From: Bacteroidota bacterium
GTDB taxonomy: Bacteria; Bacteroidota; Bacteroidia; 2-12-FULL-35-15
DNA: 45,901 nt
Reading direction: 5' to 3'
NCBI GenBank assembly: GCA_023251805.1
Contig: JAHEYB010000019.1
Location: 8,774 to 54,674, forward strand
The notes below the pieces were generated by a model, which was not told where the DNA came from, made no database searches, and worked only from the letters and a program-made list of their open reading frames with translations. Below, in pieces: positions 7,877 through 16,427 of this stretch; position 1 is the first letter of the stretch; each line of letters starts with the position of its first letter. The position numbers and the translations under genes are program-made.

Positions 7877-8904
7877 AGAAACCTATCTTCTAAATCAATC
7901 TCTTTAAAGGTTCTTTTTCCTCTGATATAATAATCAGCGATAATGCTGTGCAGATAAACAGTAGTTGTTGTATAGTTTTTGATGTTCTTTTTTAATGCTT
8001 TTCTCTTTCTAAGAGTGGTTCCCAAATTGCTATAAAAACTAAAATGTGCTTTTAATACCGCTGCAAAATGTGGAAATTGTCCCGACACTAAAAACTTAAA
8101 ACCCGCAACAGCATCCAGCTTCATCCTCCATATCAATTTCAAGAAAAAATATTGCGGAGGATGATTTTTACAAAGTAAAATCAAGTTATTTCTAAAGTTC
8201 AGATAGGTTTTTTTAGAACTTGTTTTATTAAGTGTACCGCCTCCAACATGGTAAATAGTTGATGATGGGCAATACATTATTTTGTATCCTAAATTTTTTA
8301 ATCGCCAACACAAATCAATTTCTTCCATGTGAGCAAAAAAATCTTCATCAAAACCATTTACCAAATGATATAGTTCTGCTCTAACAAACAAACAAGCACC
8401 AGTAGCCCAAAACACTTCTCTAACATCATCATATTGGCCTTTATCTTCTTCCAATGTATCTAAAATTCTGCCTCTGCAAAAAGGATAACCATATTTATCT
8501 ATAAATCCTCCGGCAGCACCTGCATACTCAAACAAATTTTTGTTATCAAAAGCTTTGATTTTTGGTTGGCAAGCAGCAATGGATTTATCTGCATCCATAA
8601 TCTTGATAATTTCATCGATCCAATTGGAACTTACTTCCACATCCGAATTTAATAGCACATAGTATTCGGCTTTCACCAATTTAAGTGCATCGTTATACCC
8701 TTTGGCAAATCCACCATTAGAAGCATTTTTAATGATTCTAATTTGAGGATATTTTTCTTTTAAAAATTCAACGGAATCATCCGTAGAAGCATTATCGGCA
8801 ACAATAATTTCGGCAAGGGAAGAATTGCAGGCAAAAACAGATGGTAAAAATTTCTCTAGAAAATTTTTACCATTCCAATTTAAAATAACGACTGCAACCT
8901 TCAT
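7873..8904 (-). CDS. Glycosyltransferase family 2 (rhamnosyltransferase-like)
   Basis: A 343-aa inverting GT-A glycosyltransferase. The nucleotide-sugar fold opens with VAVVILNWNGKNFLEKFLPS, followed by IIVADNASTDDSVEFL, NGGFAKGYNDAL and the metal-binding region LLNSDVEV (DxD equivalent). ATGACLFVRAEL and EEIDLCWRLKNLGY are the acceptor-side motifs of the WbbL-like group that builds rhamnose-containing surface glycans; donor and acceptor are not determined. The C-terminal 90 residues are basic and may contact the membrane. It is 17 bases downstream of the GWxTD gene on the same strand, so the two are probably co-transcribed, though no functional link is evident. Confidence 0.9.
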   Translation of the reverse strand: MKVAVVILNWNGKNFLEKFLPSVFACNSSLAEIIVADNASTDDSVEFLKEKYPQIRIIKNASNGGFAKGYNDALKLVKAEYYVLLNSDVEVSSNWIDEIIKIMDADKSIAACQPKIKAFDNKNLFEYAGAAGGFIDKYGYPFCRGRILDTLEEDKGQYDDVREVFWATGACLFVRAELYHLVNGFDEDFFAHMEEIDLCWRLKNLGYKIMYCPSSTIYHVGGGTLNKTSSKKTYLNFRNNLILLCKNHPPQYFFLKLIWRMKLDAVAGFKFLVSGQFPHFAAVLKAHFSFYSNLGTTLRKRKALKKNIKNYTTTTVYLHSIIADYYIRGKRTFKEIDLEDRFL

Positions 8905-8921
8905 AAATTAACAGGAACTGA

Positions 8922-10424
8922 TTATCGAGGATTATTAAAATTATCATCCGTATTTCCACCGTAGTGTTCCGGAGCTTTTTCATCATCCAAATTAGTGGAT
9001 TGTGTATCTCTTTTATGAAGTAACAATTGCCATCTTGTATTAATTATTTCACCACGAGCATCCGAATGAATTAAAGAATATTTATTAGTAACTAAATCGG
9101 GATTATAAAAAACAAATTTTTTGCTGGATTGCTTGTTGCCTGGATTTATTAAAAGCTGACTTTTATCAATCAAAGTATAATATTCCCATATTTCATAAGG
9201 AAAAGCACTGGGTTCACTATCATATTTTGTGCGTTGATCTGGCGGACCATATTGCAAATACACTCTTCCTCTATCGGTATCAAACCCTTTTAGTCCGTAA
9301 GTTCCAAATTCTTTTGATACTTTCAATACTTCTTGATAATACTGCAACCAAGCTATTTCGGGATTTACGCCATTTCTTGATTTCCAAAAATTATAAAAAT
9401 ATTGTTGCATTAATTCAAGTTCATTTGCTTTCATCTGATTTTCGGAAAACTGTACTTCTGTTGAATTTGAAATCGGTCGTAGCATTTTAATATAATACCT
9501 CAGCGAATCAGCATTTTTGTAATTACTTACAAAAGTGTTTGTTACAGCAATCGCTTTTATATCATCAAAATTCAATGCCATTAATTTATTTGTCCTTTGG
9601 AAAAATGCTTTTTGCTGTGCTTGAATTTTATTTTCCTTGTCCCTCACTTCCACTACCAAATTATAGTTACCGGAAGGAAGCGATTCAATATTAAATTCGG
9701 ATAAAAGAATGTTTACATCGTTGGCCATTTGTTTATTAAACCCATTGTAGTCCGTTAAACGAACTTTACTTTCATAGGATTCTAGATAATAACTCACAAT
9801 AAATTTTGCCGAATCGCCCAATATTTTTTTTGCCTGATACATTTCAGCATAAAATTTTATTTTGCTTGTATTTTCAGGAAAATAGTTGGAAACATAAGGA
9901 GTTAAATCGTATCCACTTTTTGTTAGTATGGATGGAACAGTTGCTTTTGCATAAGATTCCAACAGTTGAATGGATGAAATACCCATTATTATTTCCGGAA
10001 AATCAATCGTAACAGGAATAGTAGAAACGAAAGGTTTTTCGCCCGGTTTATTTTTATCTGCAATAGACAATTCCATTTCATATGCACCATTAGCAAGTAT
10101 ATAGCGCTGCTGGTCTAGAAAATTTGGAAATCCTTTTGAAGTGTCAGCCGTTTCGGGGCTGTTCAAGGAATATTTTTGTGCGTTTTTAATCTCTCCATTT
10201 TGCTTAAAAGCAATGGAAATATCAACGGCACCTTGAAACTGACCTTTGGAATTTTTGACAAATTTCATTGAATTGCCAATCACCGAAATATACGTTTCTA
10301 GATAAGGGCCTTTAGCCGGAGTGGAAAAAATACCATAGGTTAAATATGCCGTAACATTTGCAGCGAAAAGGCTATTTGTTACAAAAACAAAGGATAAAGA
10401 GAAGAGAATCAGGCACTTTTTCAT
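8922..10424 (-). CDS. GWxTD domain-containing exported protein
   Basis: A 500-aa protein with a signal peptide (MKKCLILFSLSFVFVTNSLF, cleavage near FAAN). The C-terminal part (about 365-470) matches the GWxTD domain found in Bacteroidota and Acidobacteriota: WLQYYQEVLKVSKEFGTYG, GFDTDRGRVYLQYGPPDQ and YEIWEYY. The conserved GRVYLQYGPPD block is clear; the name-giving GWxTD motif itself is altered. The function of the domain is unknown; the protein is probably periplasmic. I start it at 10424 rather than an in-frame Met nine codons upstream because MKK begins the signal peptide and a -7 box at 10468-10475 leaves room for a leader only for the later start. Confidence 0.85.
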   Translation of the reverse strand: MKKCLILFSLSFVFVTNSLFAANVTAYLTYGIFSTPAKGPYLETYISVIGNSMKFVKNSKGQFQGAVDISIAFKQNGEIKNAQKYSLNSPETADTSKGFPNFLDQQRYILANGAYEMELSIADKNKPGEKPFVSTIPVTIDFPEIIMGISSIQLLESYAKATVPSILTKSGYDLTPYVSNYFPENTSKIKFYAEMYQAKKILGDSAKFIVSYYLESYESKVRLTDYNGFNKQMANDVNILLSEFNIESLPSGNYNLVVEVRDKENKIQAQQKAFFQRTNKLMALNFDDIKAIAVTNTFVSNYKNADSLRYYIKMLRPISNSTEVQFSENQMKANELELMQQYFYNFWKSRNGVNPEIAWLQYYQEVLKVSKEFGTYGLKGFDTDRGRVYLQYGPPDQRTKYDSEPSAFPYEIWEYYTLIDKSQLLINPGNKQSSKKFVFYNPDLVTNKYSLIHSDARGEIINTRWQLLLHKRDTQSTNLDDEKAPEHYGGNTDDNFNNPR

Positions 10425-10467
10425 AACCATACGTTTTTTGTGTACGCACACGTGACGGGGATTAGAG

Positions 10468-10475
10468 CAAAGTTA
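10468..10475 (-). promoter_or_regulatory. -7 element of the GWxTD/glycosyltransferase pair
   Basis: TAACTTTG on the minus strand matches TAnnTTTG. Transcription would begin about 10461, giving a leader of about 37 bases to the ATG at 10424. Confidence 0.5.
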
Positions 10476-10525
10476 GTGAATAAAACTATTTTTTACACTT
10501 TTTTATTTTCTGAAAGAAAAATTAC

Positions 10526-10533
10526 TATTTTTG
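10526..10533 (+). promoter_or_regulatory. -7 element of tRNA-Ser
   Basis: TATTTTTG, an exact TAnnTTTG match, ends seven bases before the first base of the tRNA, so transcription would begin at or next to the mature 5' end. Confidence 0.6.
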
Positions 10534-10539
10534 CGCTCT

Positions 10540-10624
10540 GGAGAAATGGCAGAGTGGTCTATTGCGGCAGTCTTGAAAACTGTTGACTGTAACAGGTCCT
10601 GGGGTTCGAATCCCTATTTCTCCG
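10540..10624 (+). tRNA. tRNA-Ser(UGA)
   Basis: An 85-base class II tRNA. Acceptor stem GGAGAAA (10540-10546) pairs with TTTCTCC (10617-10623), with discriminator G. The anticodon loop CTTGAAA (10572-10578) sits between GCAGT and ACTGT and has anticodon TGA at 10574-10576, serine. The long variable arm and the T loop GGTTCGAATCC fit serine. The 3' CCA is not encoded. Confidence 0.96.
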
Positions 10625-10670
10625 CTTAGTGAGTTTTATTGAAGCCTATTGGGTATTATTAAACCAGATT

Positions 10671-10700
10671 AAATCCCATTCGTAATGAATGGGATTTTTT
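10671..10700 (+). terminator. Intrinsic terminator of tRNA-Ser
   Basis: AAATCCCATTC and GAATGGGATTT form a perfect stem around GTAAT, followed by a run of T. It overlaps the 5' extension of the next reading frame, so the real start of that gene is further downstream (10754). Confidence 0.85.
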
Positions 10701-10714
10701 ATGACATAAAAGTC

Positions 10715-10722
10715 TATTTTTG
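10715..10722 (+). promoter_or_regulatory. -7 element of the ElyC/SanA-like gene
   Basis: TATTTTTG matches TAnnTTTG 31 bases before the ATG at 10754. It would lie inside the coding region if the earlier Met at 10685 were used. Confidence 0.5.
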
Positions 10723-10753
10723 TCTTATAATAGTAAGTCTCAAAAAATTAACA

Positions 10754-11401
10754 ATGGGTTTATTCAGATTAATAATAGTTTCGCTTCTTTTCCTGACGGT
10801 AATCATCGTTATCTGGCGTTTACAGAAGTACAAGGCGGTCAAAATTATCACAAGATGGTTTTTAATTCCATTCTTTGTATTGTTCTTGATTTCATCTGTT
10901 ATTAGTAACCATTTGGTGAATAAAGCATCGGAAAACAAGGTGTATTCGGATGTAAATTTAATTCCATATAGAGAAACTGCATTAGTTTTAGGAGCTGATC
11001 AAAAGTCTGCTCCTGAATTTTTTTCCAAAAGAATTGATGCGGCATTTATTCTGTATAAAGCAGGTAAAGTGAAAAATTTCATCTTAAGTGGGTGTGTTGG
11101 TCCGGCTAACTATGACGAAGCTGCTAACATGAAGTCTGCGCTTGTAGCCAAAGGCGTACCGGATTCTCTGATTACAATGGATAAAGAAGGGGATCATACA
11201 CTCAATTCGATTGTTAGATGCAAGGAAGTTTATCATAAAGATAAAATCATTCTTGTCTCTCAATCGTATCATGCCGCCAGGGCGATTTACACCGCTTCTA
11301 AAAATGGCGTTGATGCAATTGGGTTTTATTCGGGAACAGTTGGAGTAATAACACCACCCAAAGAATATCTTTCAAGGCTCAAGGCGGTGGTTTTTCAATA
11401 A
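10754..11401 (+). CDS. ElyC/SanA/YdcF (DUF218) family membrane-anchored protein, short C-terminus
   Basis: A 215-aa protein with two N-terminal hydrophobic segments (about 1-20 and 31-50), then a periplasmic DUF218 domain: TALVLGADQ, SKRIDAAFILYKAGKVKNFILSG, MKSALVAKGVPDSLI, GDHTLNSIVRCKEV and SQSYHAARAIY. SanA/ElyC proteins affect envelope permeability and peptidoglycan; the reaction is not established. The start at 10754 is chosen because the terminator of tRNA-Ser and a -7 box lie upstream of it. The protein ends SRLKAVVFQ, shorter than relatives I recall, which continue to a PKFLG-like end; no frame of the following DNA clearly supplies that end, so this is probably a natural or recent shortening. 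Confidence 0.85.
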   Translation: MGLFRLIIVSLLFLTVIIVIWRLQKYKAVKIITRWFLIPFFVLFLISSVISNHLVNKASENKVYSDVNLIPYRETALVLGADQKSAPEFFSKRIDAAFILYKAGKVKNFILSGCVGPANYDEAANMKSALVAKGVPDSLITMDKEGDHTLNSIVRCKEVYHKDKIILVSQSYHAARAIYTASKNGVDAIGFYSGTVGVITPPKEYLSRLKAVVFQ

Positions 11402-11464
11402 CGCTTAACCAGAATTAACAGGACTTGATAAAGGCAAGAATTTTGTCCAAATCTTGGACAAAAA

Positions 11465-11493
11465 GGTTCGAAATGTGAATCTGCTTGCCCGCA
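11465..11493 (+). repeat. 29-bp paired repeat, copy 1
   Basis: Begins GGTTCGAAA and ends CTTGCCCGCA; matches copy 2 at 24 of 29 positions. It is followed by the GAAAGGCCC hairpin at 11502. Confidence 0.75.
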
Positions 11494-11600
11494 CTAAAGC
11501 AGAAAGGCCCTTTTCGATTTATTTCGGAGAGGGCCTTTCGCTTCATGAGGCCTGAAGTGAAATTGCGCAGCGATTTCTACTTCAGAAAATAAATGGATAT

Positions 11601-11629
11601 GGTTCGAAACTTGTACCTTCTTGCCCGCA
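11601..11629 (+). repeat. 29-bp paired repeat, copy 2
   Basis: Begins GGTTCGAAA and ends CTTGCCCGCA, 136 bases after copy 1 in the same direction, and likewise followed by a hairpin (11641). Confidence 0.75.
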
Positions 11630-11640
11630 GACGAATGAAC

Positions 11641-11670
11641 AAGATCCCGCTTTTTGGCGGGATTTTTTTG
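11641..11670 (+). terminator. Intrinsic terminator-like hairpin
   Basis: ATCCCGC/GCGGGAT stem around a TTTTTG loop, followed by a T-run. It ends the repeat region upstream of the LRR gene. Confidence 0.75.
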
Positions 11671-11771
11671 TTTTCAGGAAAGACATGAAAGCCTTTTAAC
11701 ATATTAACGACTAACAACTTACATTGCCATTCAAAATATTTTCTTATATTTACTCAAACAAAGAGCAAAAC

Positions 11772-12851
11772 ATGAAGAAACTTTTACTTGCTTTTTTTAT
11801 TTCACTTTCTATCATAAGCTCCTCAAAAGCACAAGGAATTTATATTCCCGATTCTCTCTTCAGAAATGCATTACTAACGAATATCGACATTAATACAAAT
11901 GGGGACACTTCCATTACGCTTGTTGAAGCAGCAGGTTTTACTGATACAATGGATTTATGGCATTTACATATAAATACACTTCAAGGAATTGAATATTTTA
12001 CCAATATGACCGGATTGAATTGTGAAGGAGAATGTTGCGGACTGATTGGTTTACTTAGAGACCTGGACCTTACTCAATGCACCAACCTAAAATGGTTAAA
12101 CTGTTTTAACAACCAAATTCACGACTTAGACCTTAGCCAAAATACTGATTTAGAAGTATTAAATTGTGGAAGCAATCCATTAGGTACACTCGATTTGAAT
12201 AGCAATATTTTATTGAAAGGTTTGTACTGCGATGCTGATAGCCTCACAAGTATTAATATTAGTCAGAATGCAAATTTGGAGCAGTTTTACTGTGTTAATA
12301 ATTCTTTAACTAGCATAGATATTACCGGCAATACTGCATTGAAGGCTTTGTATTGTTCTAACAACCCTCTTAGCAGTTTTGATTTATCCAAGAACATTGC
12401 CTTAGAAGAACTATTGTGTGTTGATGATCAACTAACAAGCTTGGATGTCTCCAAAAATCTTCTGCTTTCTTATTTCTATTGCTTTTCAAACCCGGCTCTT
12501 ACAACTATTTGTGTGAATAGCATTGCGGATGCTACTGCTCAAGAATTAGCGATGGGTTATCTGAAAGACAGCTCTGCACAATGGTCAGAAGGATGCAAAA
12601 TTGTAATTATTGACCCACCTATTGATGCTTTACTTTCACCAAATCCTAGTAATGGTCAATTTAATTTTAATGGTTTGGAAACAAATAGCAACATTGAAGT
12701 TTATGATTTGACCGGTCGATTAATATTCAGCACTGTTTCAATTTCTTCTACAACAAAAATAGATTTATCACAAAAAGGAAAGGGCATTTATACTTTTAAG
12801 GTGATAGATAGCAATCATACTTTGCAAAAAGGAAAAATAATTGTTCAATAG
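11772..12851 (+). CDS. Secreted leucine-rich-repeat protein with T9SS sorting domain
   Basis: A 359-aa exported protein. Signal peptide residues 1-20 (MKKLLLAFFISLSIISS, cleavage near KAQG). From about residue 75 to 245 there are roughly eight repeats of 20-22 residues of the form LxxLxCxxNxLxxLDLSxN, an unusual cysteine-bearing LRR of the type seen in secreted Bacteroidota proteins; such solenoids bind proteins or glycans. Residues about 280-359 are a T9SS type A sorting domain (SPNPSNGQFNF, EVYDLTGRLIF, KGIYTFKVID, GKIIVQ), removed on export. The start at 11772 (MKK) is preferred over the Met 16 codons upstream because it begins the signal peptide. The ligand is unknown. Confidence 0.88.
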   Translation: MKKLLLAFFISLSIISSSKAQGIYIPDSLFRNALLTNIDINTNGDTSITLVEAAGFTDTMDLWHLHINTLQGIEYFTNMTGLNCEGECCGLIGLLRDLDLTQCTNLKWLNCFNNQIHDLDLSQNTDLEVLNCGSNPLGTLDLNSNILLKGLYCDADSLTSINISQNANLEQFYCVNNSLTSIDITGNTALKALYCSNNPLSSFDLSKNIALEELLCVDDQLTSLDVSKNLLLSYFYCFSNPALTTICVNSIADATAQELAMGYLKDSSAQWSEGCKIVIIDPPIDALLSPNPSNGQFNFNGLETNSNIEVYDLTGRLIFSTVSISSTTKIDLSQKGKGIYTFKVIDSNHTLQKGKIIVQ

Positions 12852-12865
12852 CTTCGAACGAATCC

Positions 12866-14626
12866 TCACTTCTTTCTCAATCGATTAATTGTTCTTTCAA
12901 TATACTTCTCAGTAGGTAAAAGGGATTGCTGAATTCTACGCGCATATGTAATGCTATCAATAATTTCTCTTTGGTGCTCCTCAACCAAATTTTTCTGCAA
13001 TTCCACCTGCTGTTTTTGATCCTCAATTATTTTTTTTGCTTTGCGATTAAGCATTAAACTTCTAAAAATAAAAAAAGCCAATAGACCAATGGCGATAAAA
13101 CCAAAAACAAAGGAGTTTCTAATTAATTTTTGATTTTTTATCTCCTCATCTTTTTTGGCTTTTTCAGCAACATAAGCCTTATCTCTTGCCTGCTGATTAA
13201 TTTTAAGGCTTTCTTCTTTTGCGTGATAGCGAACCTTTTCTAGCGCTTTAATTTGATTCTCATTTCCAATACTATCTTTTGAATTCAAATACAATTCATG
13301 CATCTCTAATGCTTCTTTATAATTTAAATTGGACTTTAAAATTTCGTACAAAGCAAATGAGCTTTCTTTAATGTTGACTGGTGTTTTTGATTTGACTGCT
13401 TGCGACAAACCCATTCTACCATAGCTTTCAGCTTTCGTCTTGTTTCCCATTTTAAAGTACAATTGCCCCAATGCTTTATTACACATTGCACTTTGATCCA
13501 TCATTTTTAATTCATCAGATATTTTTAAAGCTGAAAGAAAATAATATTCTGAAGAATCATGTCTATCCATTTGCTCATATATTTCCCCCATGCTATAAAG
13601 CGAAAACTGCTGGATAGAAAACTCTCCTGCTTCCCTTGATATTTTCAATGCACCATTATAATAAACAAGAGCTTGCTGATACTCCTTTAAATTAATATGC
13701 AAAGCACCCAGTGAACTTAGTAAATTTGAATAGGTAATTTTGTCTTTCTTTGAGACTTTTGTCAAAGCCAATAGATAATTTTTTTTCGCATTAACAAAAT
13801 CATCTTCCATAATGTATAAGTTCCCTATTGTTAATAAGCAATACACCATTCTCTTCTTATTATTTGTCAATTCCCCATAACGATATGCTTCTTGCATACA
13901 ACTCAATGCTTTTGGTAATTGCCCCCTCATTCTGTATTTCTCACCCATTCCAGAAAGTGCATATGCCAAGCGGGGAAAATCATTTCTTTTTCTAGCAAAA
14001 AAAATGGCTGTGCTATCCATTGCTATCGCCTTTTTATAATCACCTTTTTTATCAAAAATTTGCGACCAAGTACTATTAACAAATGCTATTACTTCTTCAT
14101 CCTTATTTTTTTCAGCTAATGAAAGTGCCTTGGAATAATATCCCTCAGCTGTATCAAATTTATAAGTCAACCTATTTATCTCGGCCAAATGCAAAAAGCA
14201 CCTTGATAAAAGATAATCATCATTCATTTGTTTTGCCGCTAGAGATACATCACTTAAAATTGAATCAGCTTCAGCATATTTTTGCAGAGCTATAAGGTAT
14301 GTCGATTGCAATATTTTCCCTTTGTATTTTCCTTTTTGATAGGCAATTTTACTGCTGAGAGAAATTATTTCTCCAGATAACAATAAACGATTTTGAGATG
14401 ATGAATTTTGCGCTAAAATGCACAAATTGTCAACTAAGGATGTGTCACTTTTTGAGTTAAATACTACCTTTTTGAGTGAATCATTATCTTTACTAATAAA
14501 AGTAGTATCGTGCAAAAGACTATCTATGGAACCAGAAAGCACAATAGATAGACCATTCCCTGTTTCATGTCTAGAACAAGCTTGCAGAATAATTGCGATA
14601 AAAAAAACAAGAATTGCTTTTTTCAA
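12866..14626 (-). CDS. TPR lipoprotein with membrane helix, lacking the usual SpoIIE-type phosphatase domain
   Basis: A 586-aa protein. Residues 1-17 are a lipoprotein signal with lipobox LQAC (Cys17). About ten tetratricopeptide repeats follow (110-440; for example YYSKALSLAEK, YNGALKISREAGE, YFLSALKISDEL), then a charged segment and a transmembrane helix near 505-525 (FVFGFIAIGLLAFFIF). A coiled coil follows, ending with SITYARRIQQSLLPTEKYI. In related Bacteroidota sensors that motif leads into a PP2C/SpoIIE serine phosphatase; here the protein stops 11 residues later, in NRLRKK. The TPRs are periplasmic and the coiled coil cytoplasmic. It may act through a separate effector or be a truncated copy. 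A -7 box lies at 14656-14663. Confidence 0.82.
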   Translation of the reverse strand: MKKAILVFFIAIILQACSRHETGNGLSIVLSGSIDSLLHDTTFISKDNDSLKKVVFNSKSDTSLVDNLCILAQNSSSQNRLLLSGEIISLSSKIAYQKGKYKGKILQSTYLIALQKYAEADSILSDVSLAAKQMNDDYLLSRCFLHLAEINRLTYKFDTAEGYYSKALSLAEKNKDEEVIAFVNSTWSQIFDKKGDYKKAIAMDSTAIFFARKRNDFPRLAYALSGMGEKYRMRGQLPKALSCMQEAYRYGELTNNKKRMVYCLLTIGNLYIMEDDFVNAKKNYLLALTKVSKKDKITYSNLLSSLGALHINLKEYQQALVYYNGALKISREAGEFSIQQFSLYSMGEIYEQMDRHDSSEYYFLSALKISDELKMMDQSAMCNKALGQLYFKMGNKTKAESYGRMGLSQAVKSKTPVNIKESSFALYEILKSNLNYKEALEMHELYLNSKDSIGNENQIKALEKVRYHAKEESLKINQQARDKAYVAEKAKKDEEIKNQKLIRNSFVFGFIAIGLLAFFIFRSLMLNRKAKKIIEDQKQQVELQKNLVEEHQREIIDSITYARRIQQSLLPTEKYIERTINRLRKK

Positions 14627-14655
14627 TTTGAAATTTTTTTGATTACTAAGACAAC

Positions 14656-14663
14656 CAAATATA
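14656..14663 (-). promoter_or_regulatory. -7 element of the TPR lipoprotein gene
   Basis: TATATTTG on the minus strand matches TAnnTTTG 30 bases before the ATG at 14626. Confidence 0.5.
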
Positions 14664-14759
14664 CTCTTAAAATTATGTAATAAAAATTATGATTAACATT
14701 TTATTTGAATCAAATGATATTCATTTTTCTTTCTTATTTTTATACCCTAAACAAATAGT

Positions 14760-16007
14760 ATGAATAAGCAATTAGGAAATTCAAACCCCTTCAACATTGT
14801 TGTTATAGTGGCTGCATTGGGCTACTTCGTGGATATCTACGACTTGATATTATTTGGAATTGTAAGACGTCCATCACTACTTGACATCGGAATTGCCGAA
14901 GCACAATTAAAAGATGCAGGTATTTACCTAAACAATATGCAAATGATAGGAATGATGTTGGGAGGAATTGTTTGGGGCATGCTAGGTGACAAAAGAGGCC
15001 GCTTATCGGTTTTGTTTGGAACTATTTTACTTTATTCTCTTGCGAATATTGCTAATGGATTTGCCGGTTATGATTTTTTAGGTGGACATAGCTTAACAGC
15101 CTATGCATGGCTACGCTTAATAGCCGGATTTGGATTAGCAGGGGAACTAGGAATTGGCATTACTCTGGTTTCGGAGGTAATGGCAAAAGAAACAAGAGCA
15201 TACGGAACAACTTTGGTTGCCGGTGTTGGCGTATTGGGTGCAGTTTTAGCTTATTTCGTTTCAAAATGGGGTTGGCGCGAAGCCTATTGGATTGGTGGGA
15301 TATTGGGATTATTTTTATTGGGACTACGAATCTATGTTCATGAATCGGGAATGTTCTCAAAATTAAAAGCCTCTAATACCAAAAGAGGAAATTTTTTAAG
15401 TCTGTTTACAAGCGGACCAAAATTTTTCAAGTATATCTGCTGCATCTTAGTGGGTGTACCTGTTTGGTATGCCATTGGGATTTTAATATTTTTTGCAACA
15501 GAAATAGGAGAAGCACTTGGGGTAGTTGGCAAAATTGATACTGGAAAAACAATTATGTTTCACTACATAGGGGCTGCAATCGGCAGTATTTTAATTGGAT
15601 ATATGAGCCAAAAATTAAAATCAAGAAAAAAGGCTTTGATTATTTTTATTGCAATCATGGGATTATTATCTGCGTATTATCTTACTTCATCCGGCCTTAG
15701 CCCTAATGGATATTATGTTTTAATTTTTGTTTTGGGAATTGCAATGGGCTATTGGGCATTATTTGTTACTGTAGCTTCCGAACAATTTGGCACAAATATT
15801 CGTTCAACAGTTACCACCACGGTCCCAAATTTTGTTAGAGGTACTATTGTTGGGATGACTTTATGGTGGAAAAGTATGTCTGGCAGTATGGGTATTATAC
15901 ATTCTGCAATGATTGTTGGAGCAGTTGTAATACCCCTTGCAATTATTGCTGTACTCTGCTTGAAAGAAAGCCATGGTAAAGATTTAGATTATTTAGAAAT
16001 AGACTAA
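14760..16007 (+). CDS. Major facilitator superfamily transporter
   Basis: A 415-aa integral membrane protein with about 12 hydrophobic segments. MFS signatures are GYFVDIYDLILFGIV in TM1, GGIVWGMLGDKRGRLSVL (the loop 2-3 GxxxDrxGRr motif), LRLIAGFGLAGELGIGITLVSEVMAKETRAYG around TM4-5, and the corresponding half-repeat loop IGYMSQKLKSRKKAL. The family carries sugars, organic acids and other small solutes, usually with H+; the TM4-5 motif suggests the metabolite:H+ symporter or sugar-porter group, but the substrate cannot be read. The CoA-binding gene begins one base after its stop, so the two are translationally close and probably co-transcribed. Confidence 0.9.
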   Translation: MNKQLGNSNPFNIVVIVAALGYFVDIYDLILFGIVRRPSLLDIGIAEAQLKDAGIYLNNMQMIGMMLGGIVWGMLGDKRGRLSVLFGTILLYSLANIANGFAGYDFLGGHSLTAYAWLRLIAGFGLAGELGIGITLVSEVMAKETRAYGTTLVAGVGVLGAVLAYFVSKWGWREAYWIGGILGLFLLGLRIYVHESGMFSKLKASNTKRGNFLSLFTSGPKFFKYICCILVGVPVWYAIGILIFFATEIGEALGVVGKIDTGKTIMFHYIGAAIGSILIGYMSQKLKSRKKALIIFIAIMGLLSAYYLTSSGLSPNGYYVLIFVLGIAMGYWALFVTVASEQFGTNIRSTVTTTVPNFVRGTIVGMTLWWKSMSGSMGIIHSAMIVGAVVIPLAIIAVLCLKESHGKDLDYLEID

Positions 16008-16008
16008 C

Positions 16009-16371
16009 ATGTCAAAAAAAACAGTTGTTATAGGCGCTTCCACAAACCCTGATCGTTATGGATATAAGGTAACTGTTGCTTTGCAAAGAAACAAGCATGA
16101 AGTTGTTCCTGTTGGAATAAAAGAAGGTGAAATAAACGGTGAAAAAATTCTTTTAGGGAAACCTGAAATAAAAGATGTGGATACAGTAACTCTTTATGTT
16201 GGTCCTCTCAACCAGCCCGAATGGTATGATTATATTATTTCTCTAAACCCAAAACGTGTTGTGTTTAATCCGGGAACCGAAAATCCTGAGTTTGAAAACA
16301 TCCTTATCAAAAACAAGATTGAGGTAATTGAAGCTTGTACTTTGGTAATGTTGTCGATAGGAAACTACTAA
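16009..16371 (+). CDS. CoA-binding (CoA_binding_2) domain protein
   Basis: A 120-aa stand-alone Rossmann-fold domain. The N-terminal KKTVVIGASTNPDRYGYKVT contains the dinucleotide/CoA-binding glycine region; VVPVGIKEGEINGEKIL, DTVTLYVGPLNQPEWYDYI and KRVVFNPGTENPEF are typical of the YccU-like family. These proteins bind CoA in the cytoplasm; the physiological role is not established. It lies one base after the MFS gene and is followed by a bidirectional terminator-like hairpin (16377-16406), so the operon ends here. Confidence 0.9.
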   Translation: MSKKTVVIGASTNPDRYGYKVTVALQRNKHEVVPVGIKEGEINGEKILLGKPEIKDVDTVTLYVGPLNQPEWYDYIISLNPKRVVFNPGTENPEFENILIKNKIEVIEACTLVMLSIGNY

Positions 16372-16376
16372 ATAAA

Positions 16377-16406
16377 AAATTCGTTGCTATTTCTAACAAC
16401 GAATTT
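16377..16406. terminator. Hairpin between convergent genes
   Basis: AAATTCGTTG and CAACGAATTT form a perfect 10-bp stem with a 10-base loop, A-rich before and T-containing after. It probably ends transcription from the CoA-binding gene and perhaps from the opposite gene at 16428. Confidence 0.7.
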
Positions 16407-16427
16407 GTAATCACAAACAAACATTTT

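Larger units (their letters stand above)
11402..11723. other. Gene-free, hairpin-rich region
   Basis: No convincing gene. It holds two 29-bp repeat copies, a strong hairpin with arms GAAAGGCCC/GGGCCTTTC (11502-11539), a small one CTTCA/TGAAG, an imperfect palindrome GAAGTGAAAT / ATTTCTACTTC (about 11560-11589) and a terminator-like hairpin at 11641. Short frames through the two repeats read VRNVNLLAR and VRNLYLLAR, but neither has a start and context that would make it a gene. Confidence 0.6.

Noticed and set aside
6485-10624. XerD-like recombinase near tRNA-Ser as a mark of an integrated element
   Set aside because: The genes between are ordinary chromosomal ones, no duplicate of the tRNA 3' end marks an att site, and the recombinase has the housekeeping length and motifs.
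11409-11560. A short frame through the first 29-bp repeat (about 48 codons, containing VRNVNLLARTKAERP)
   Set aside because: It has no start codon after the preceding stop and runs through a hairpin; the repeat interpretation explains it better.
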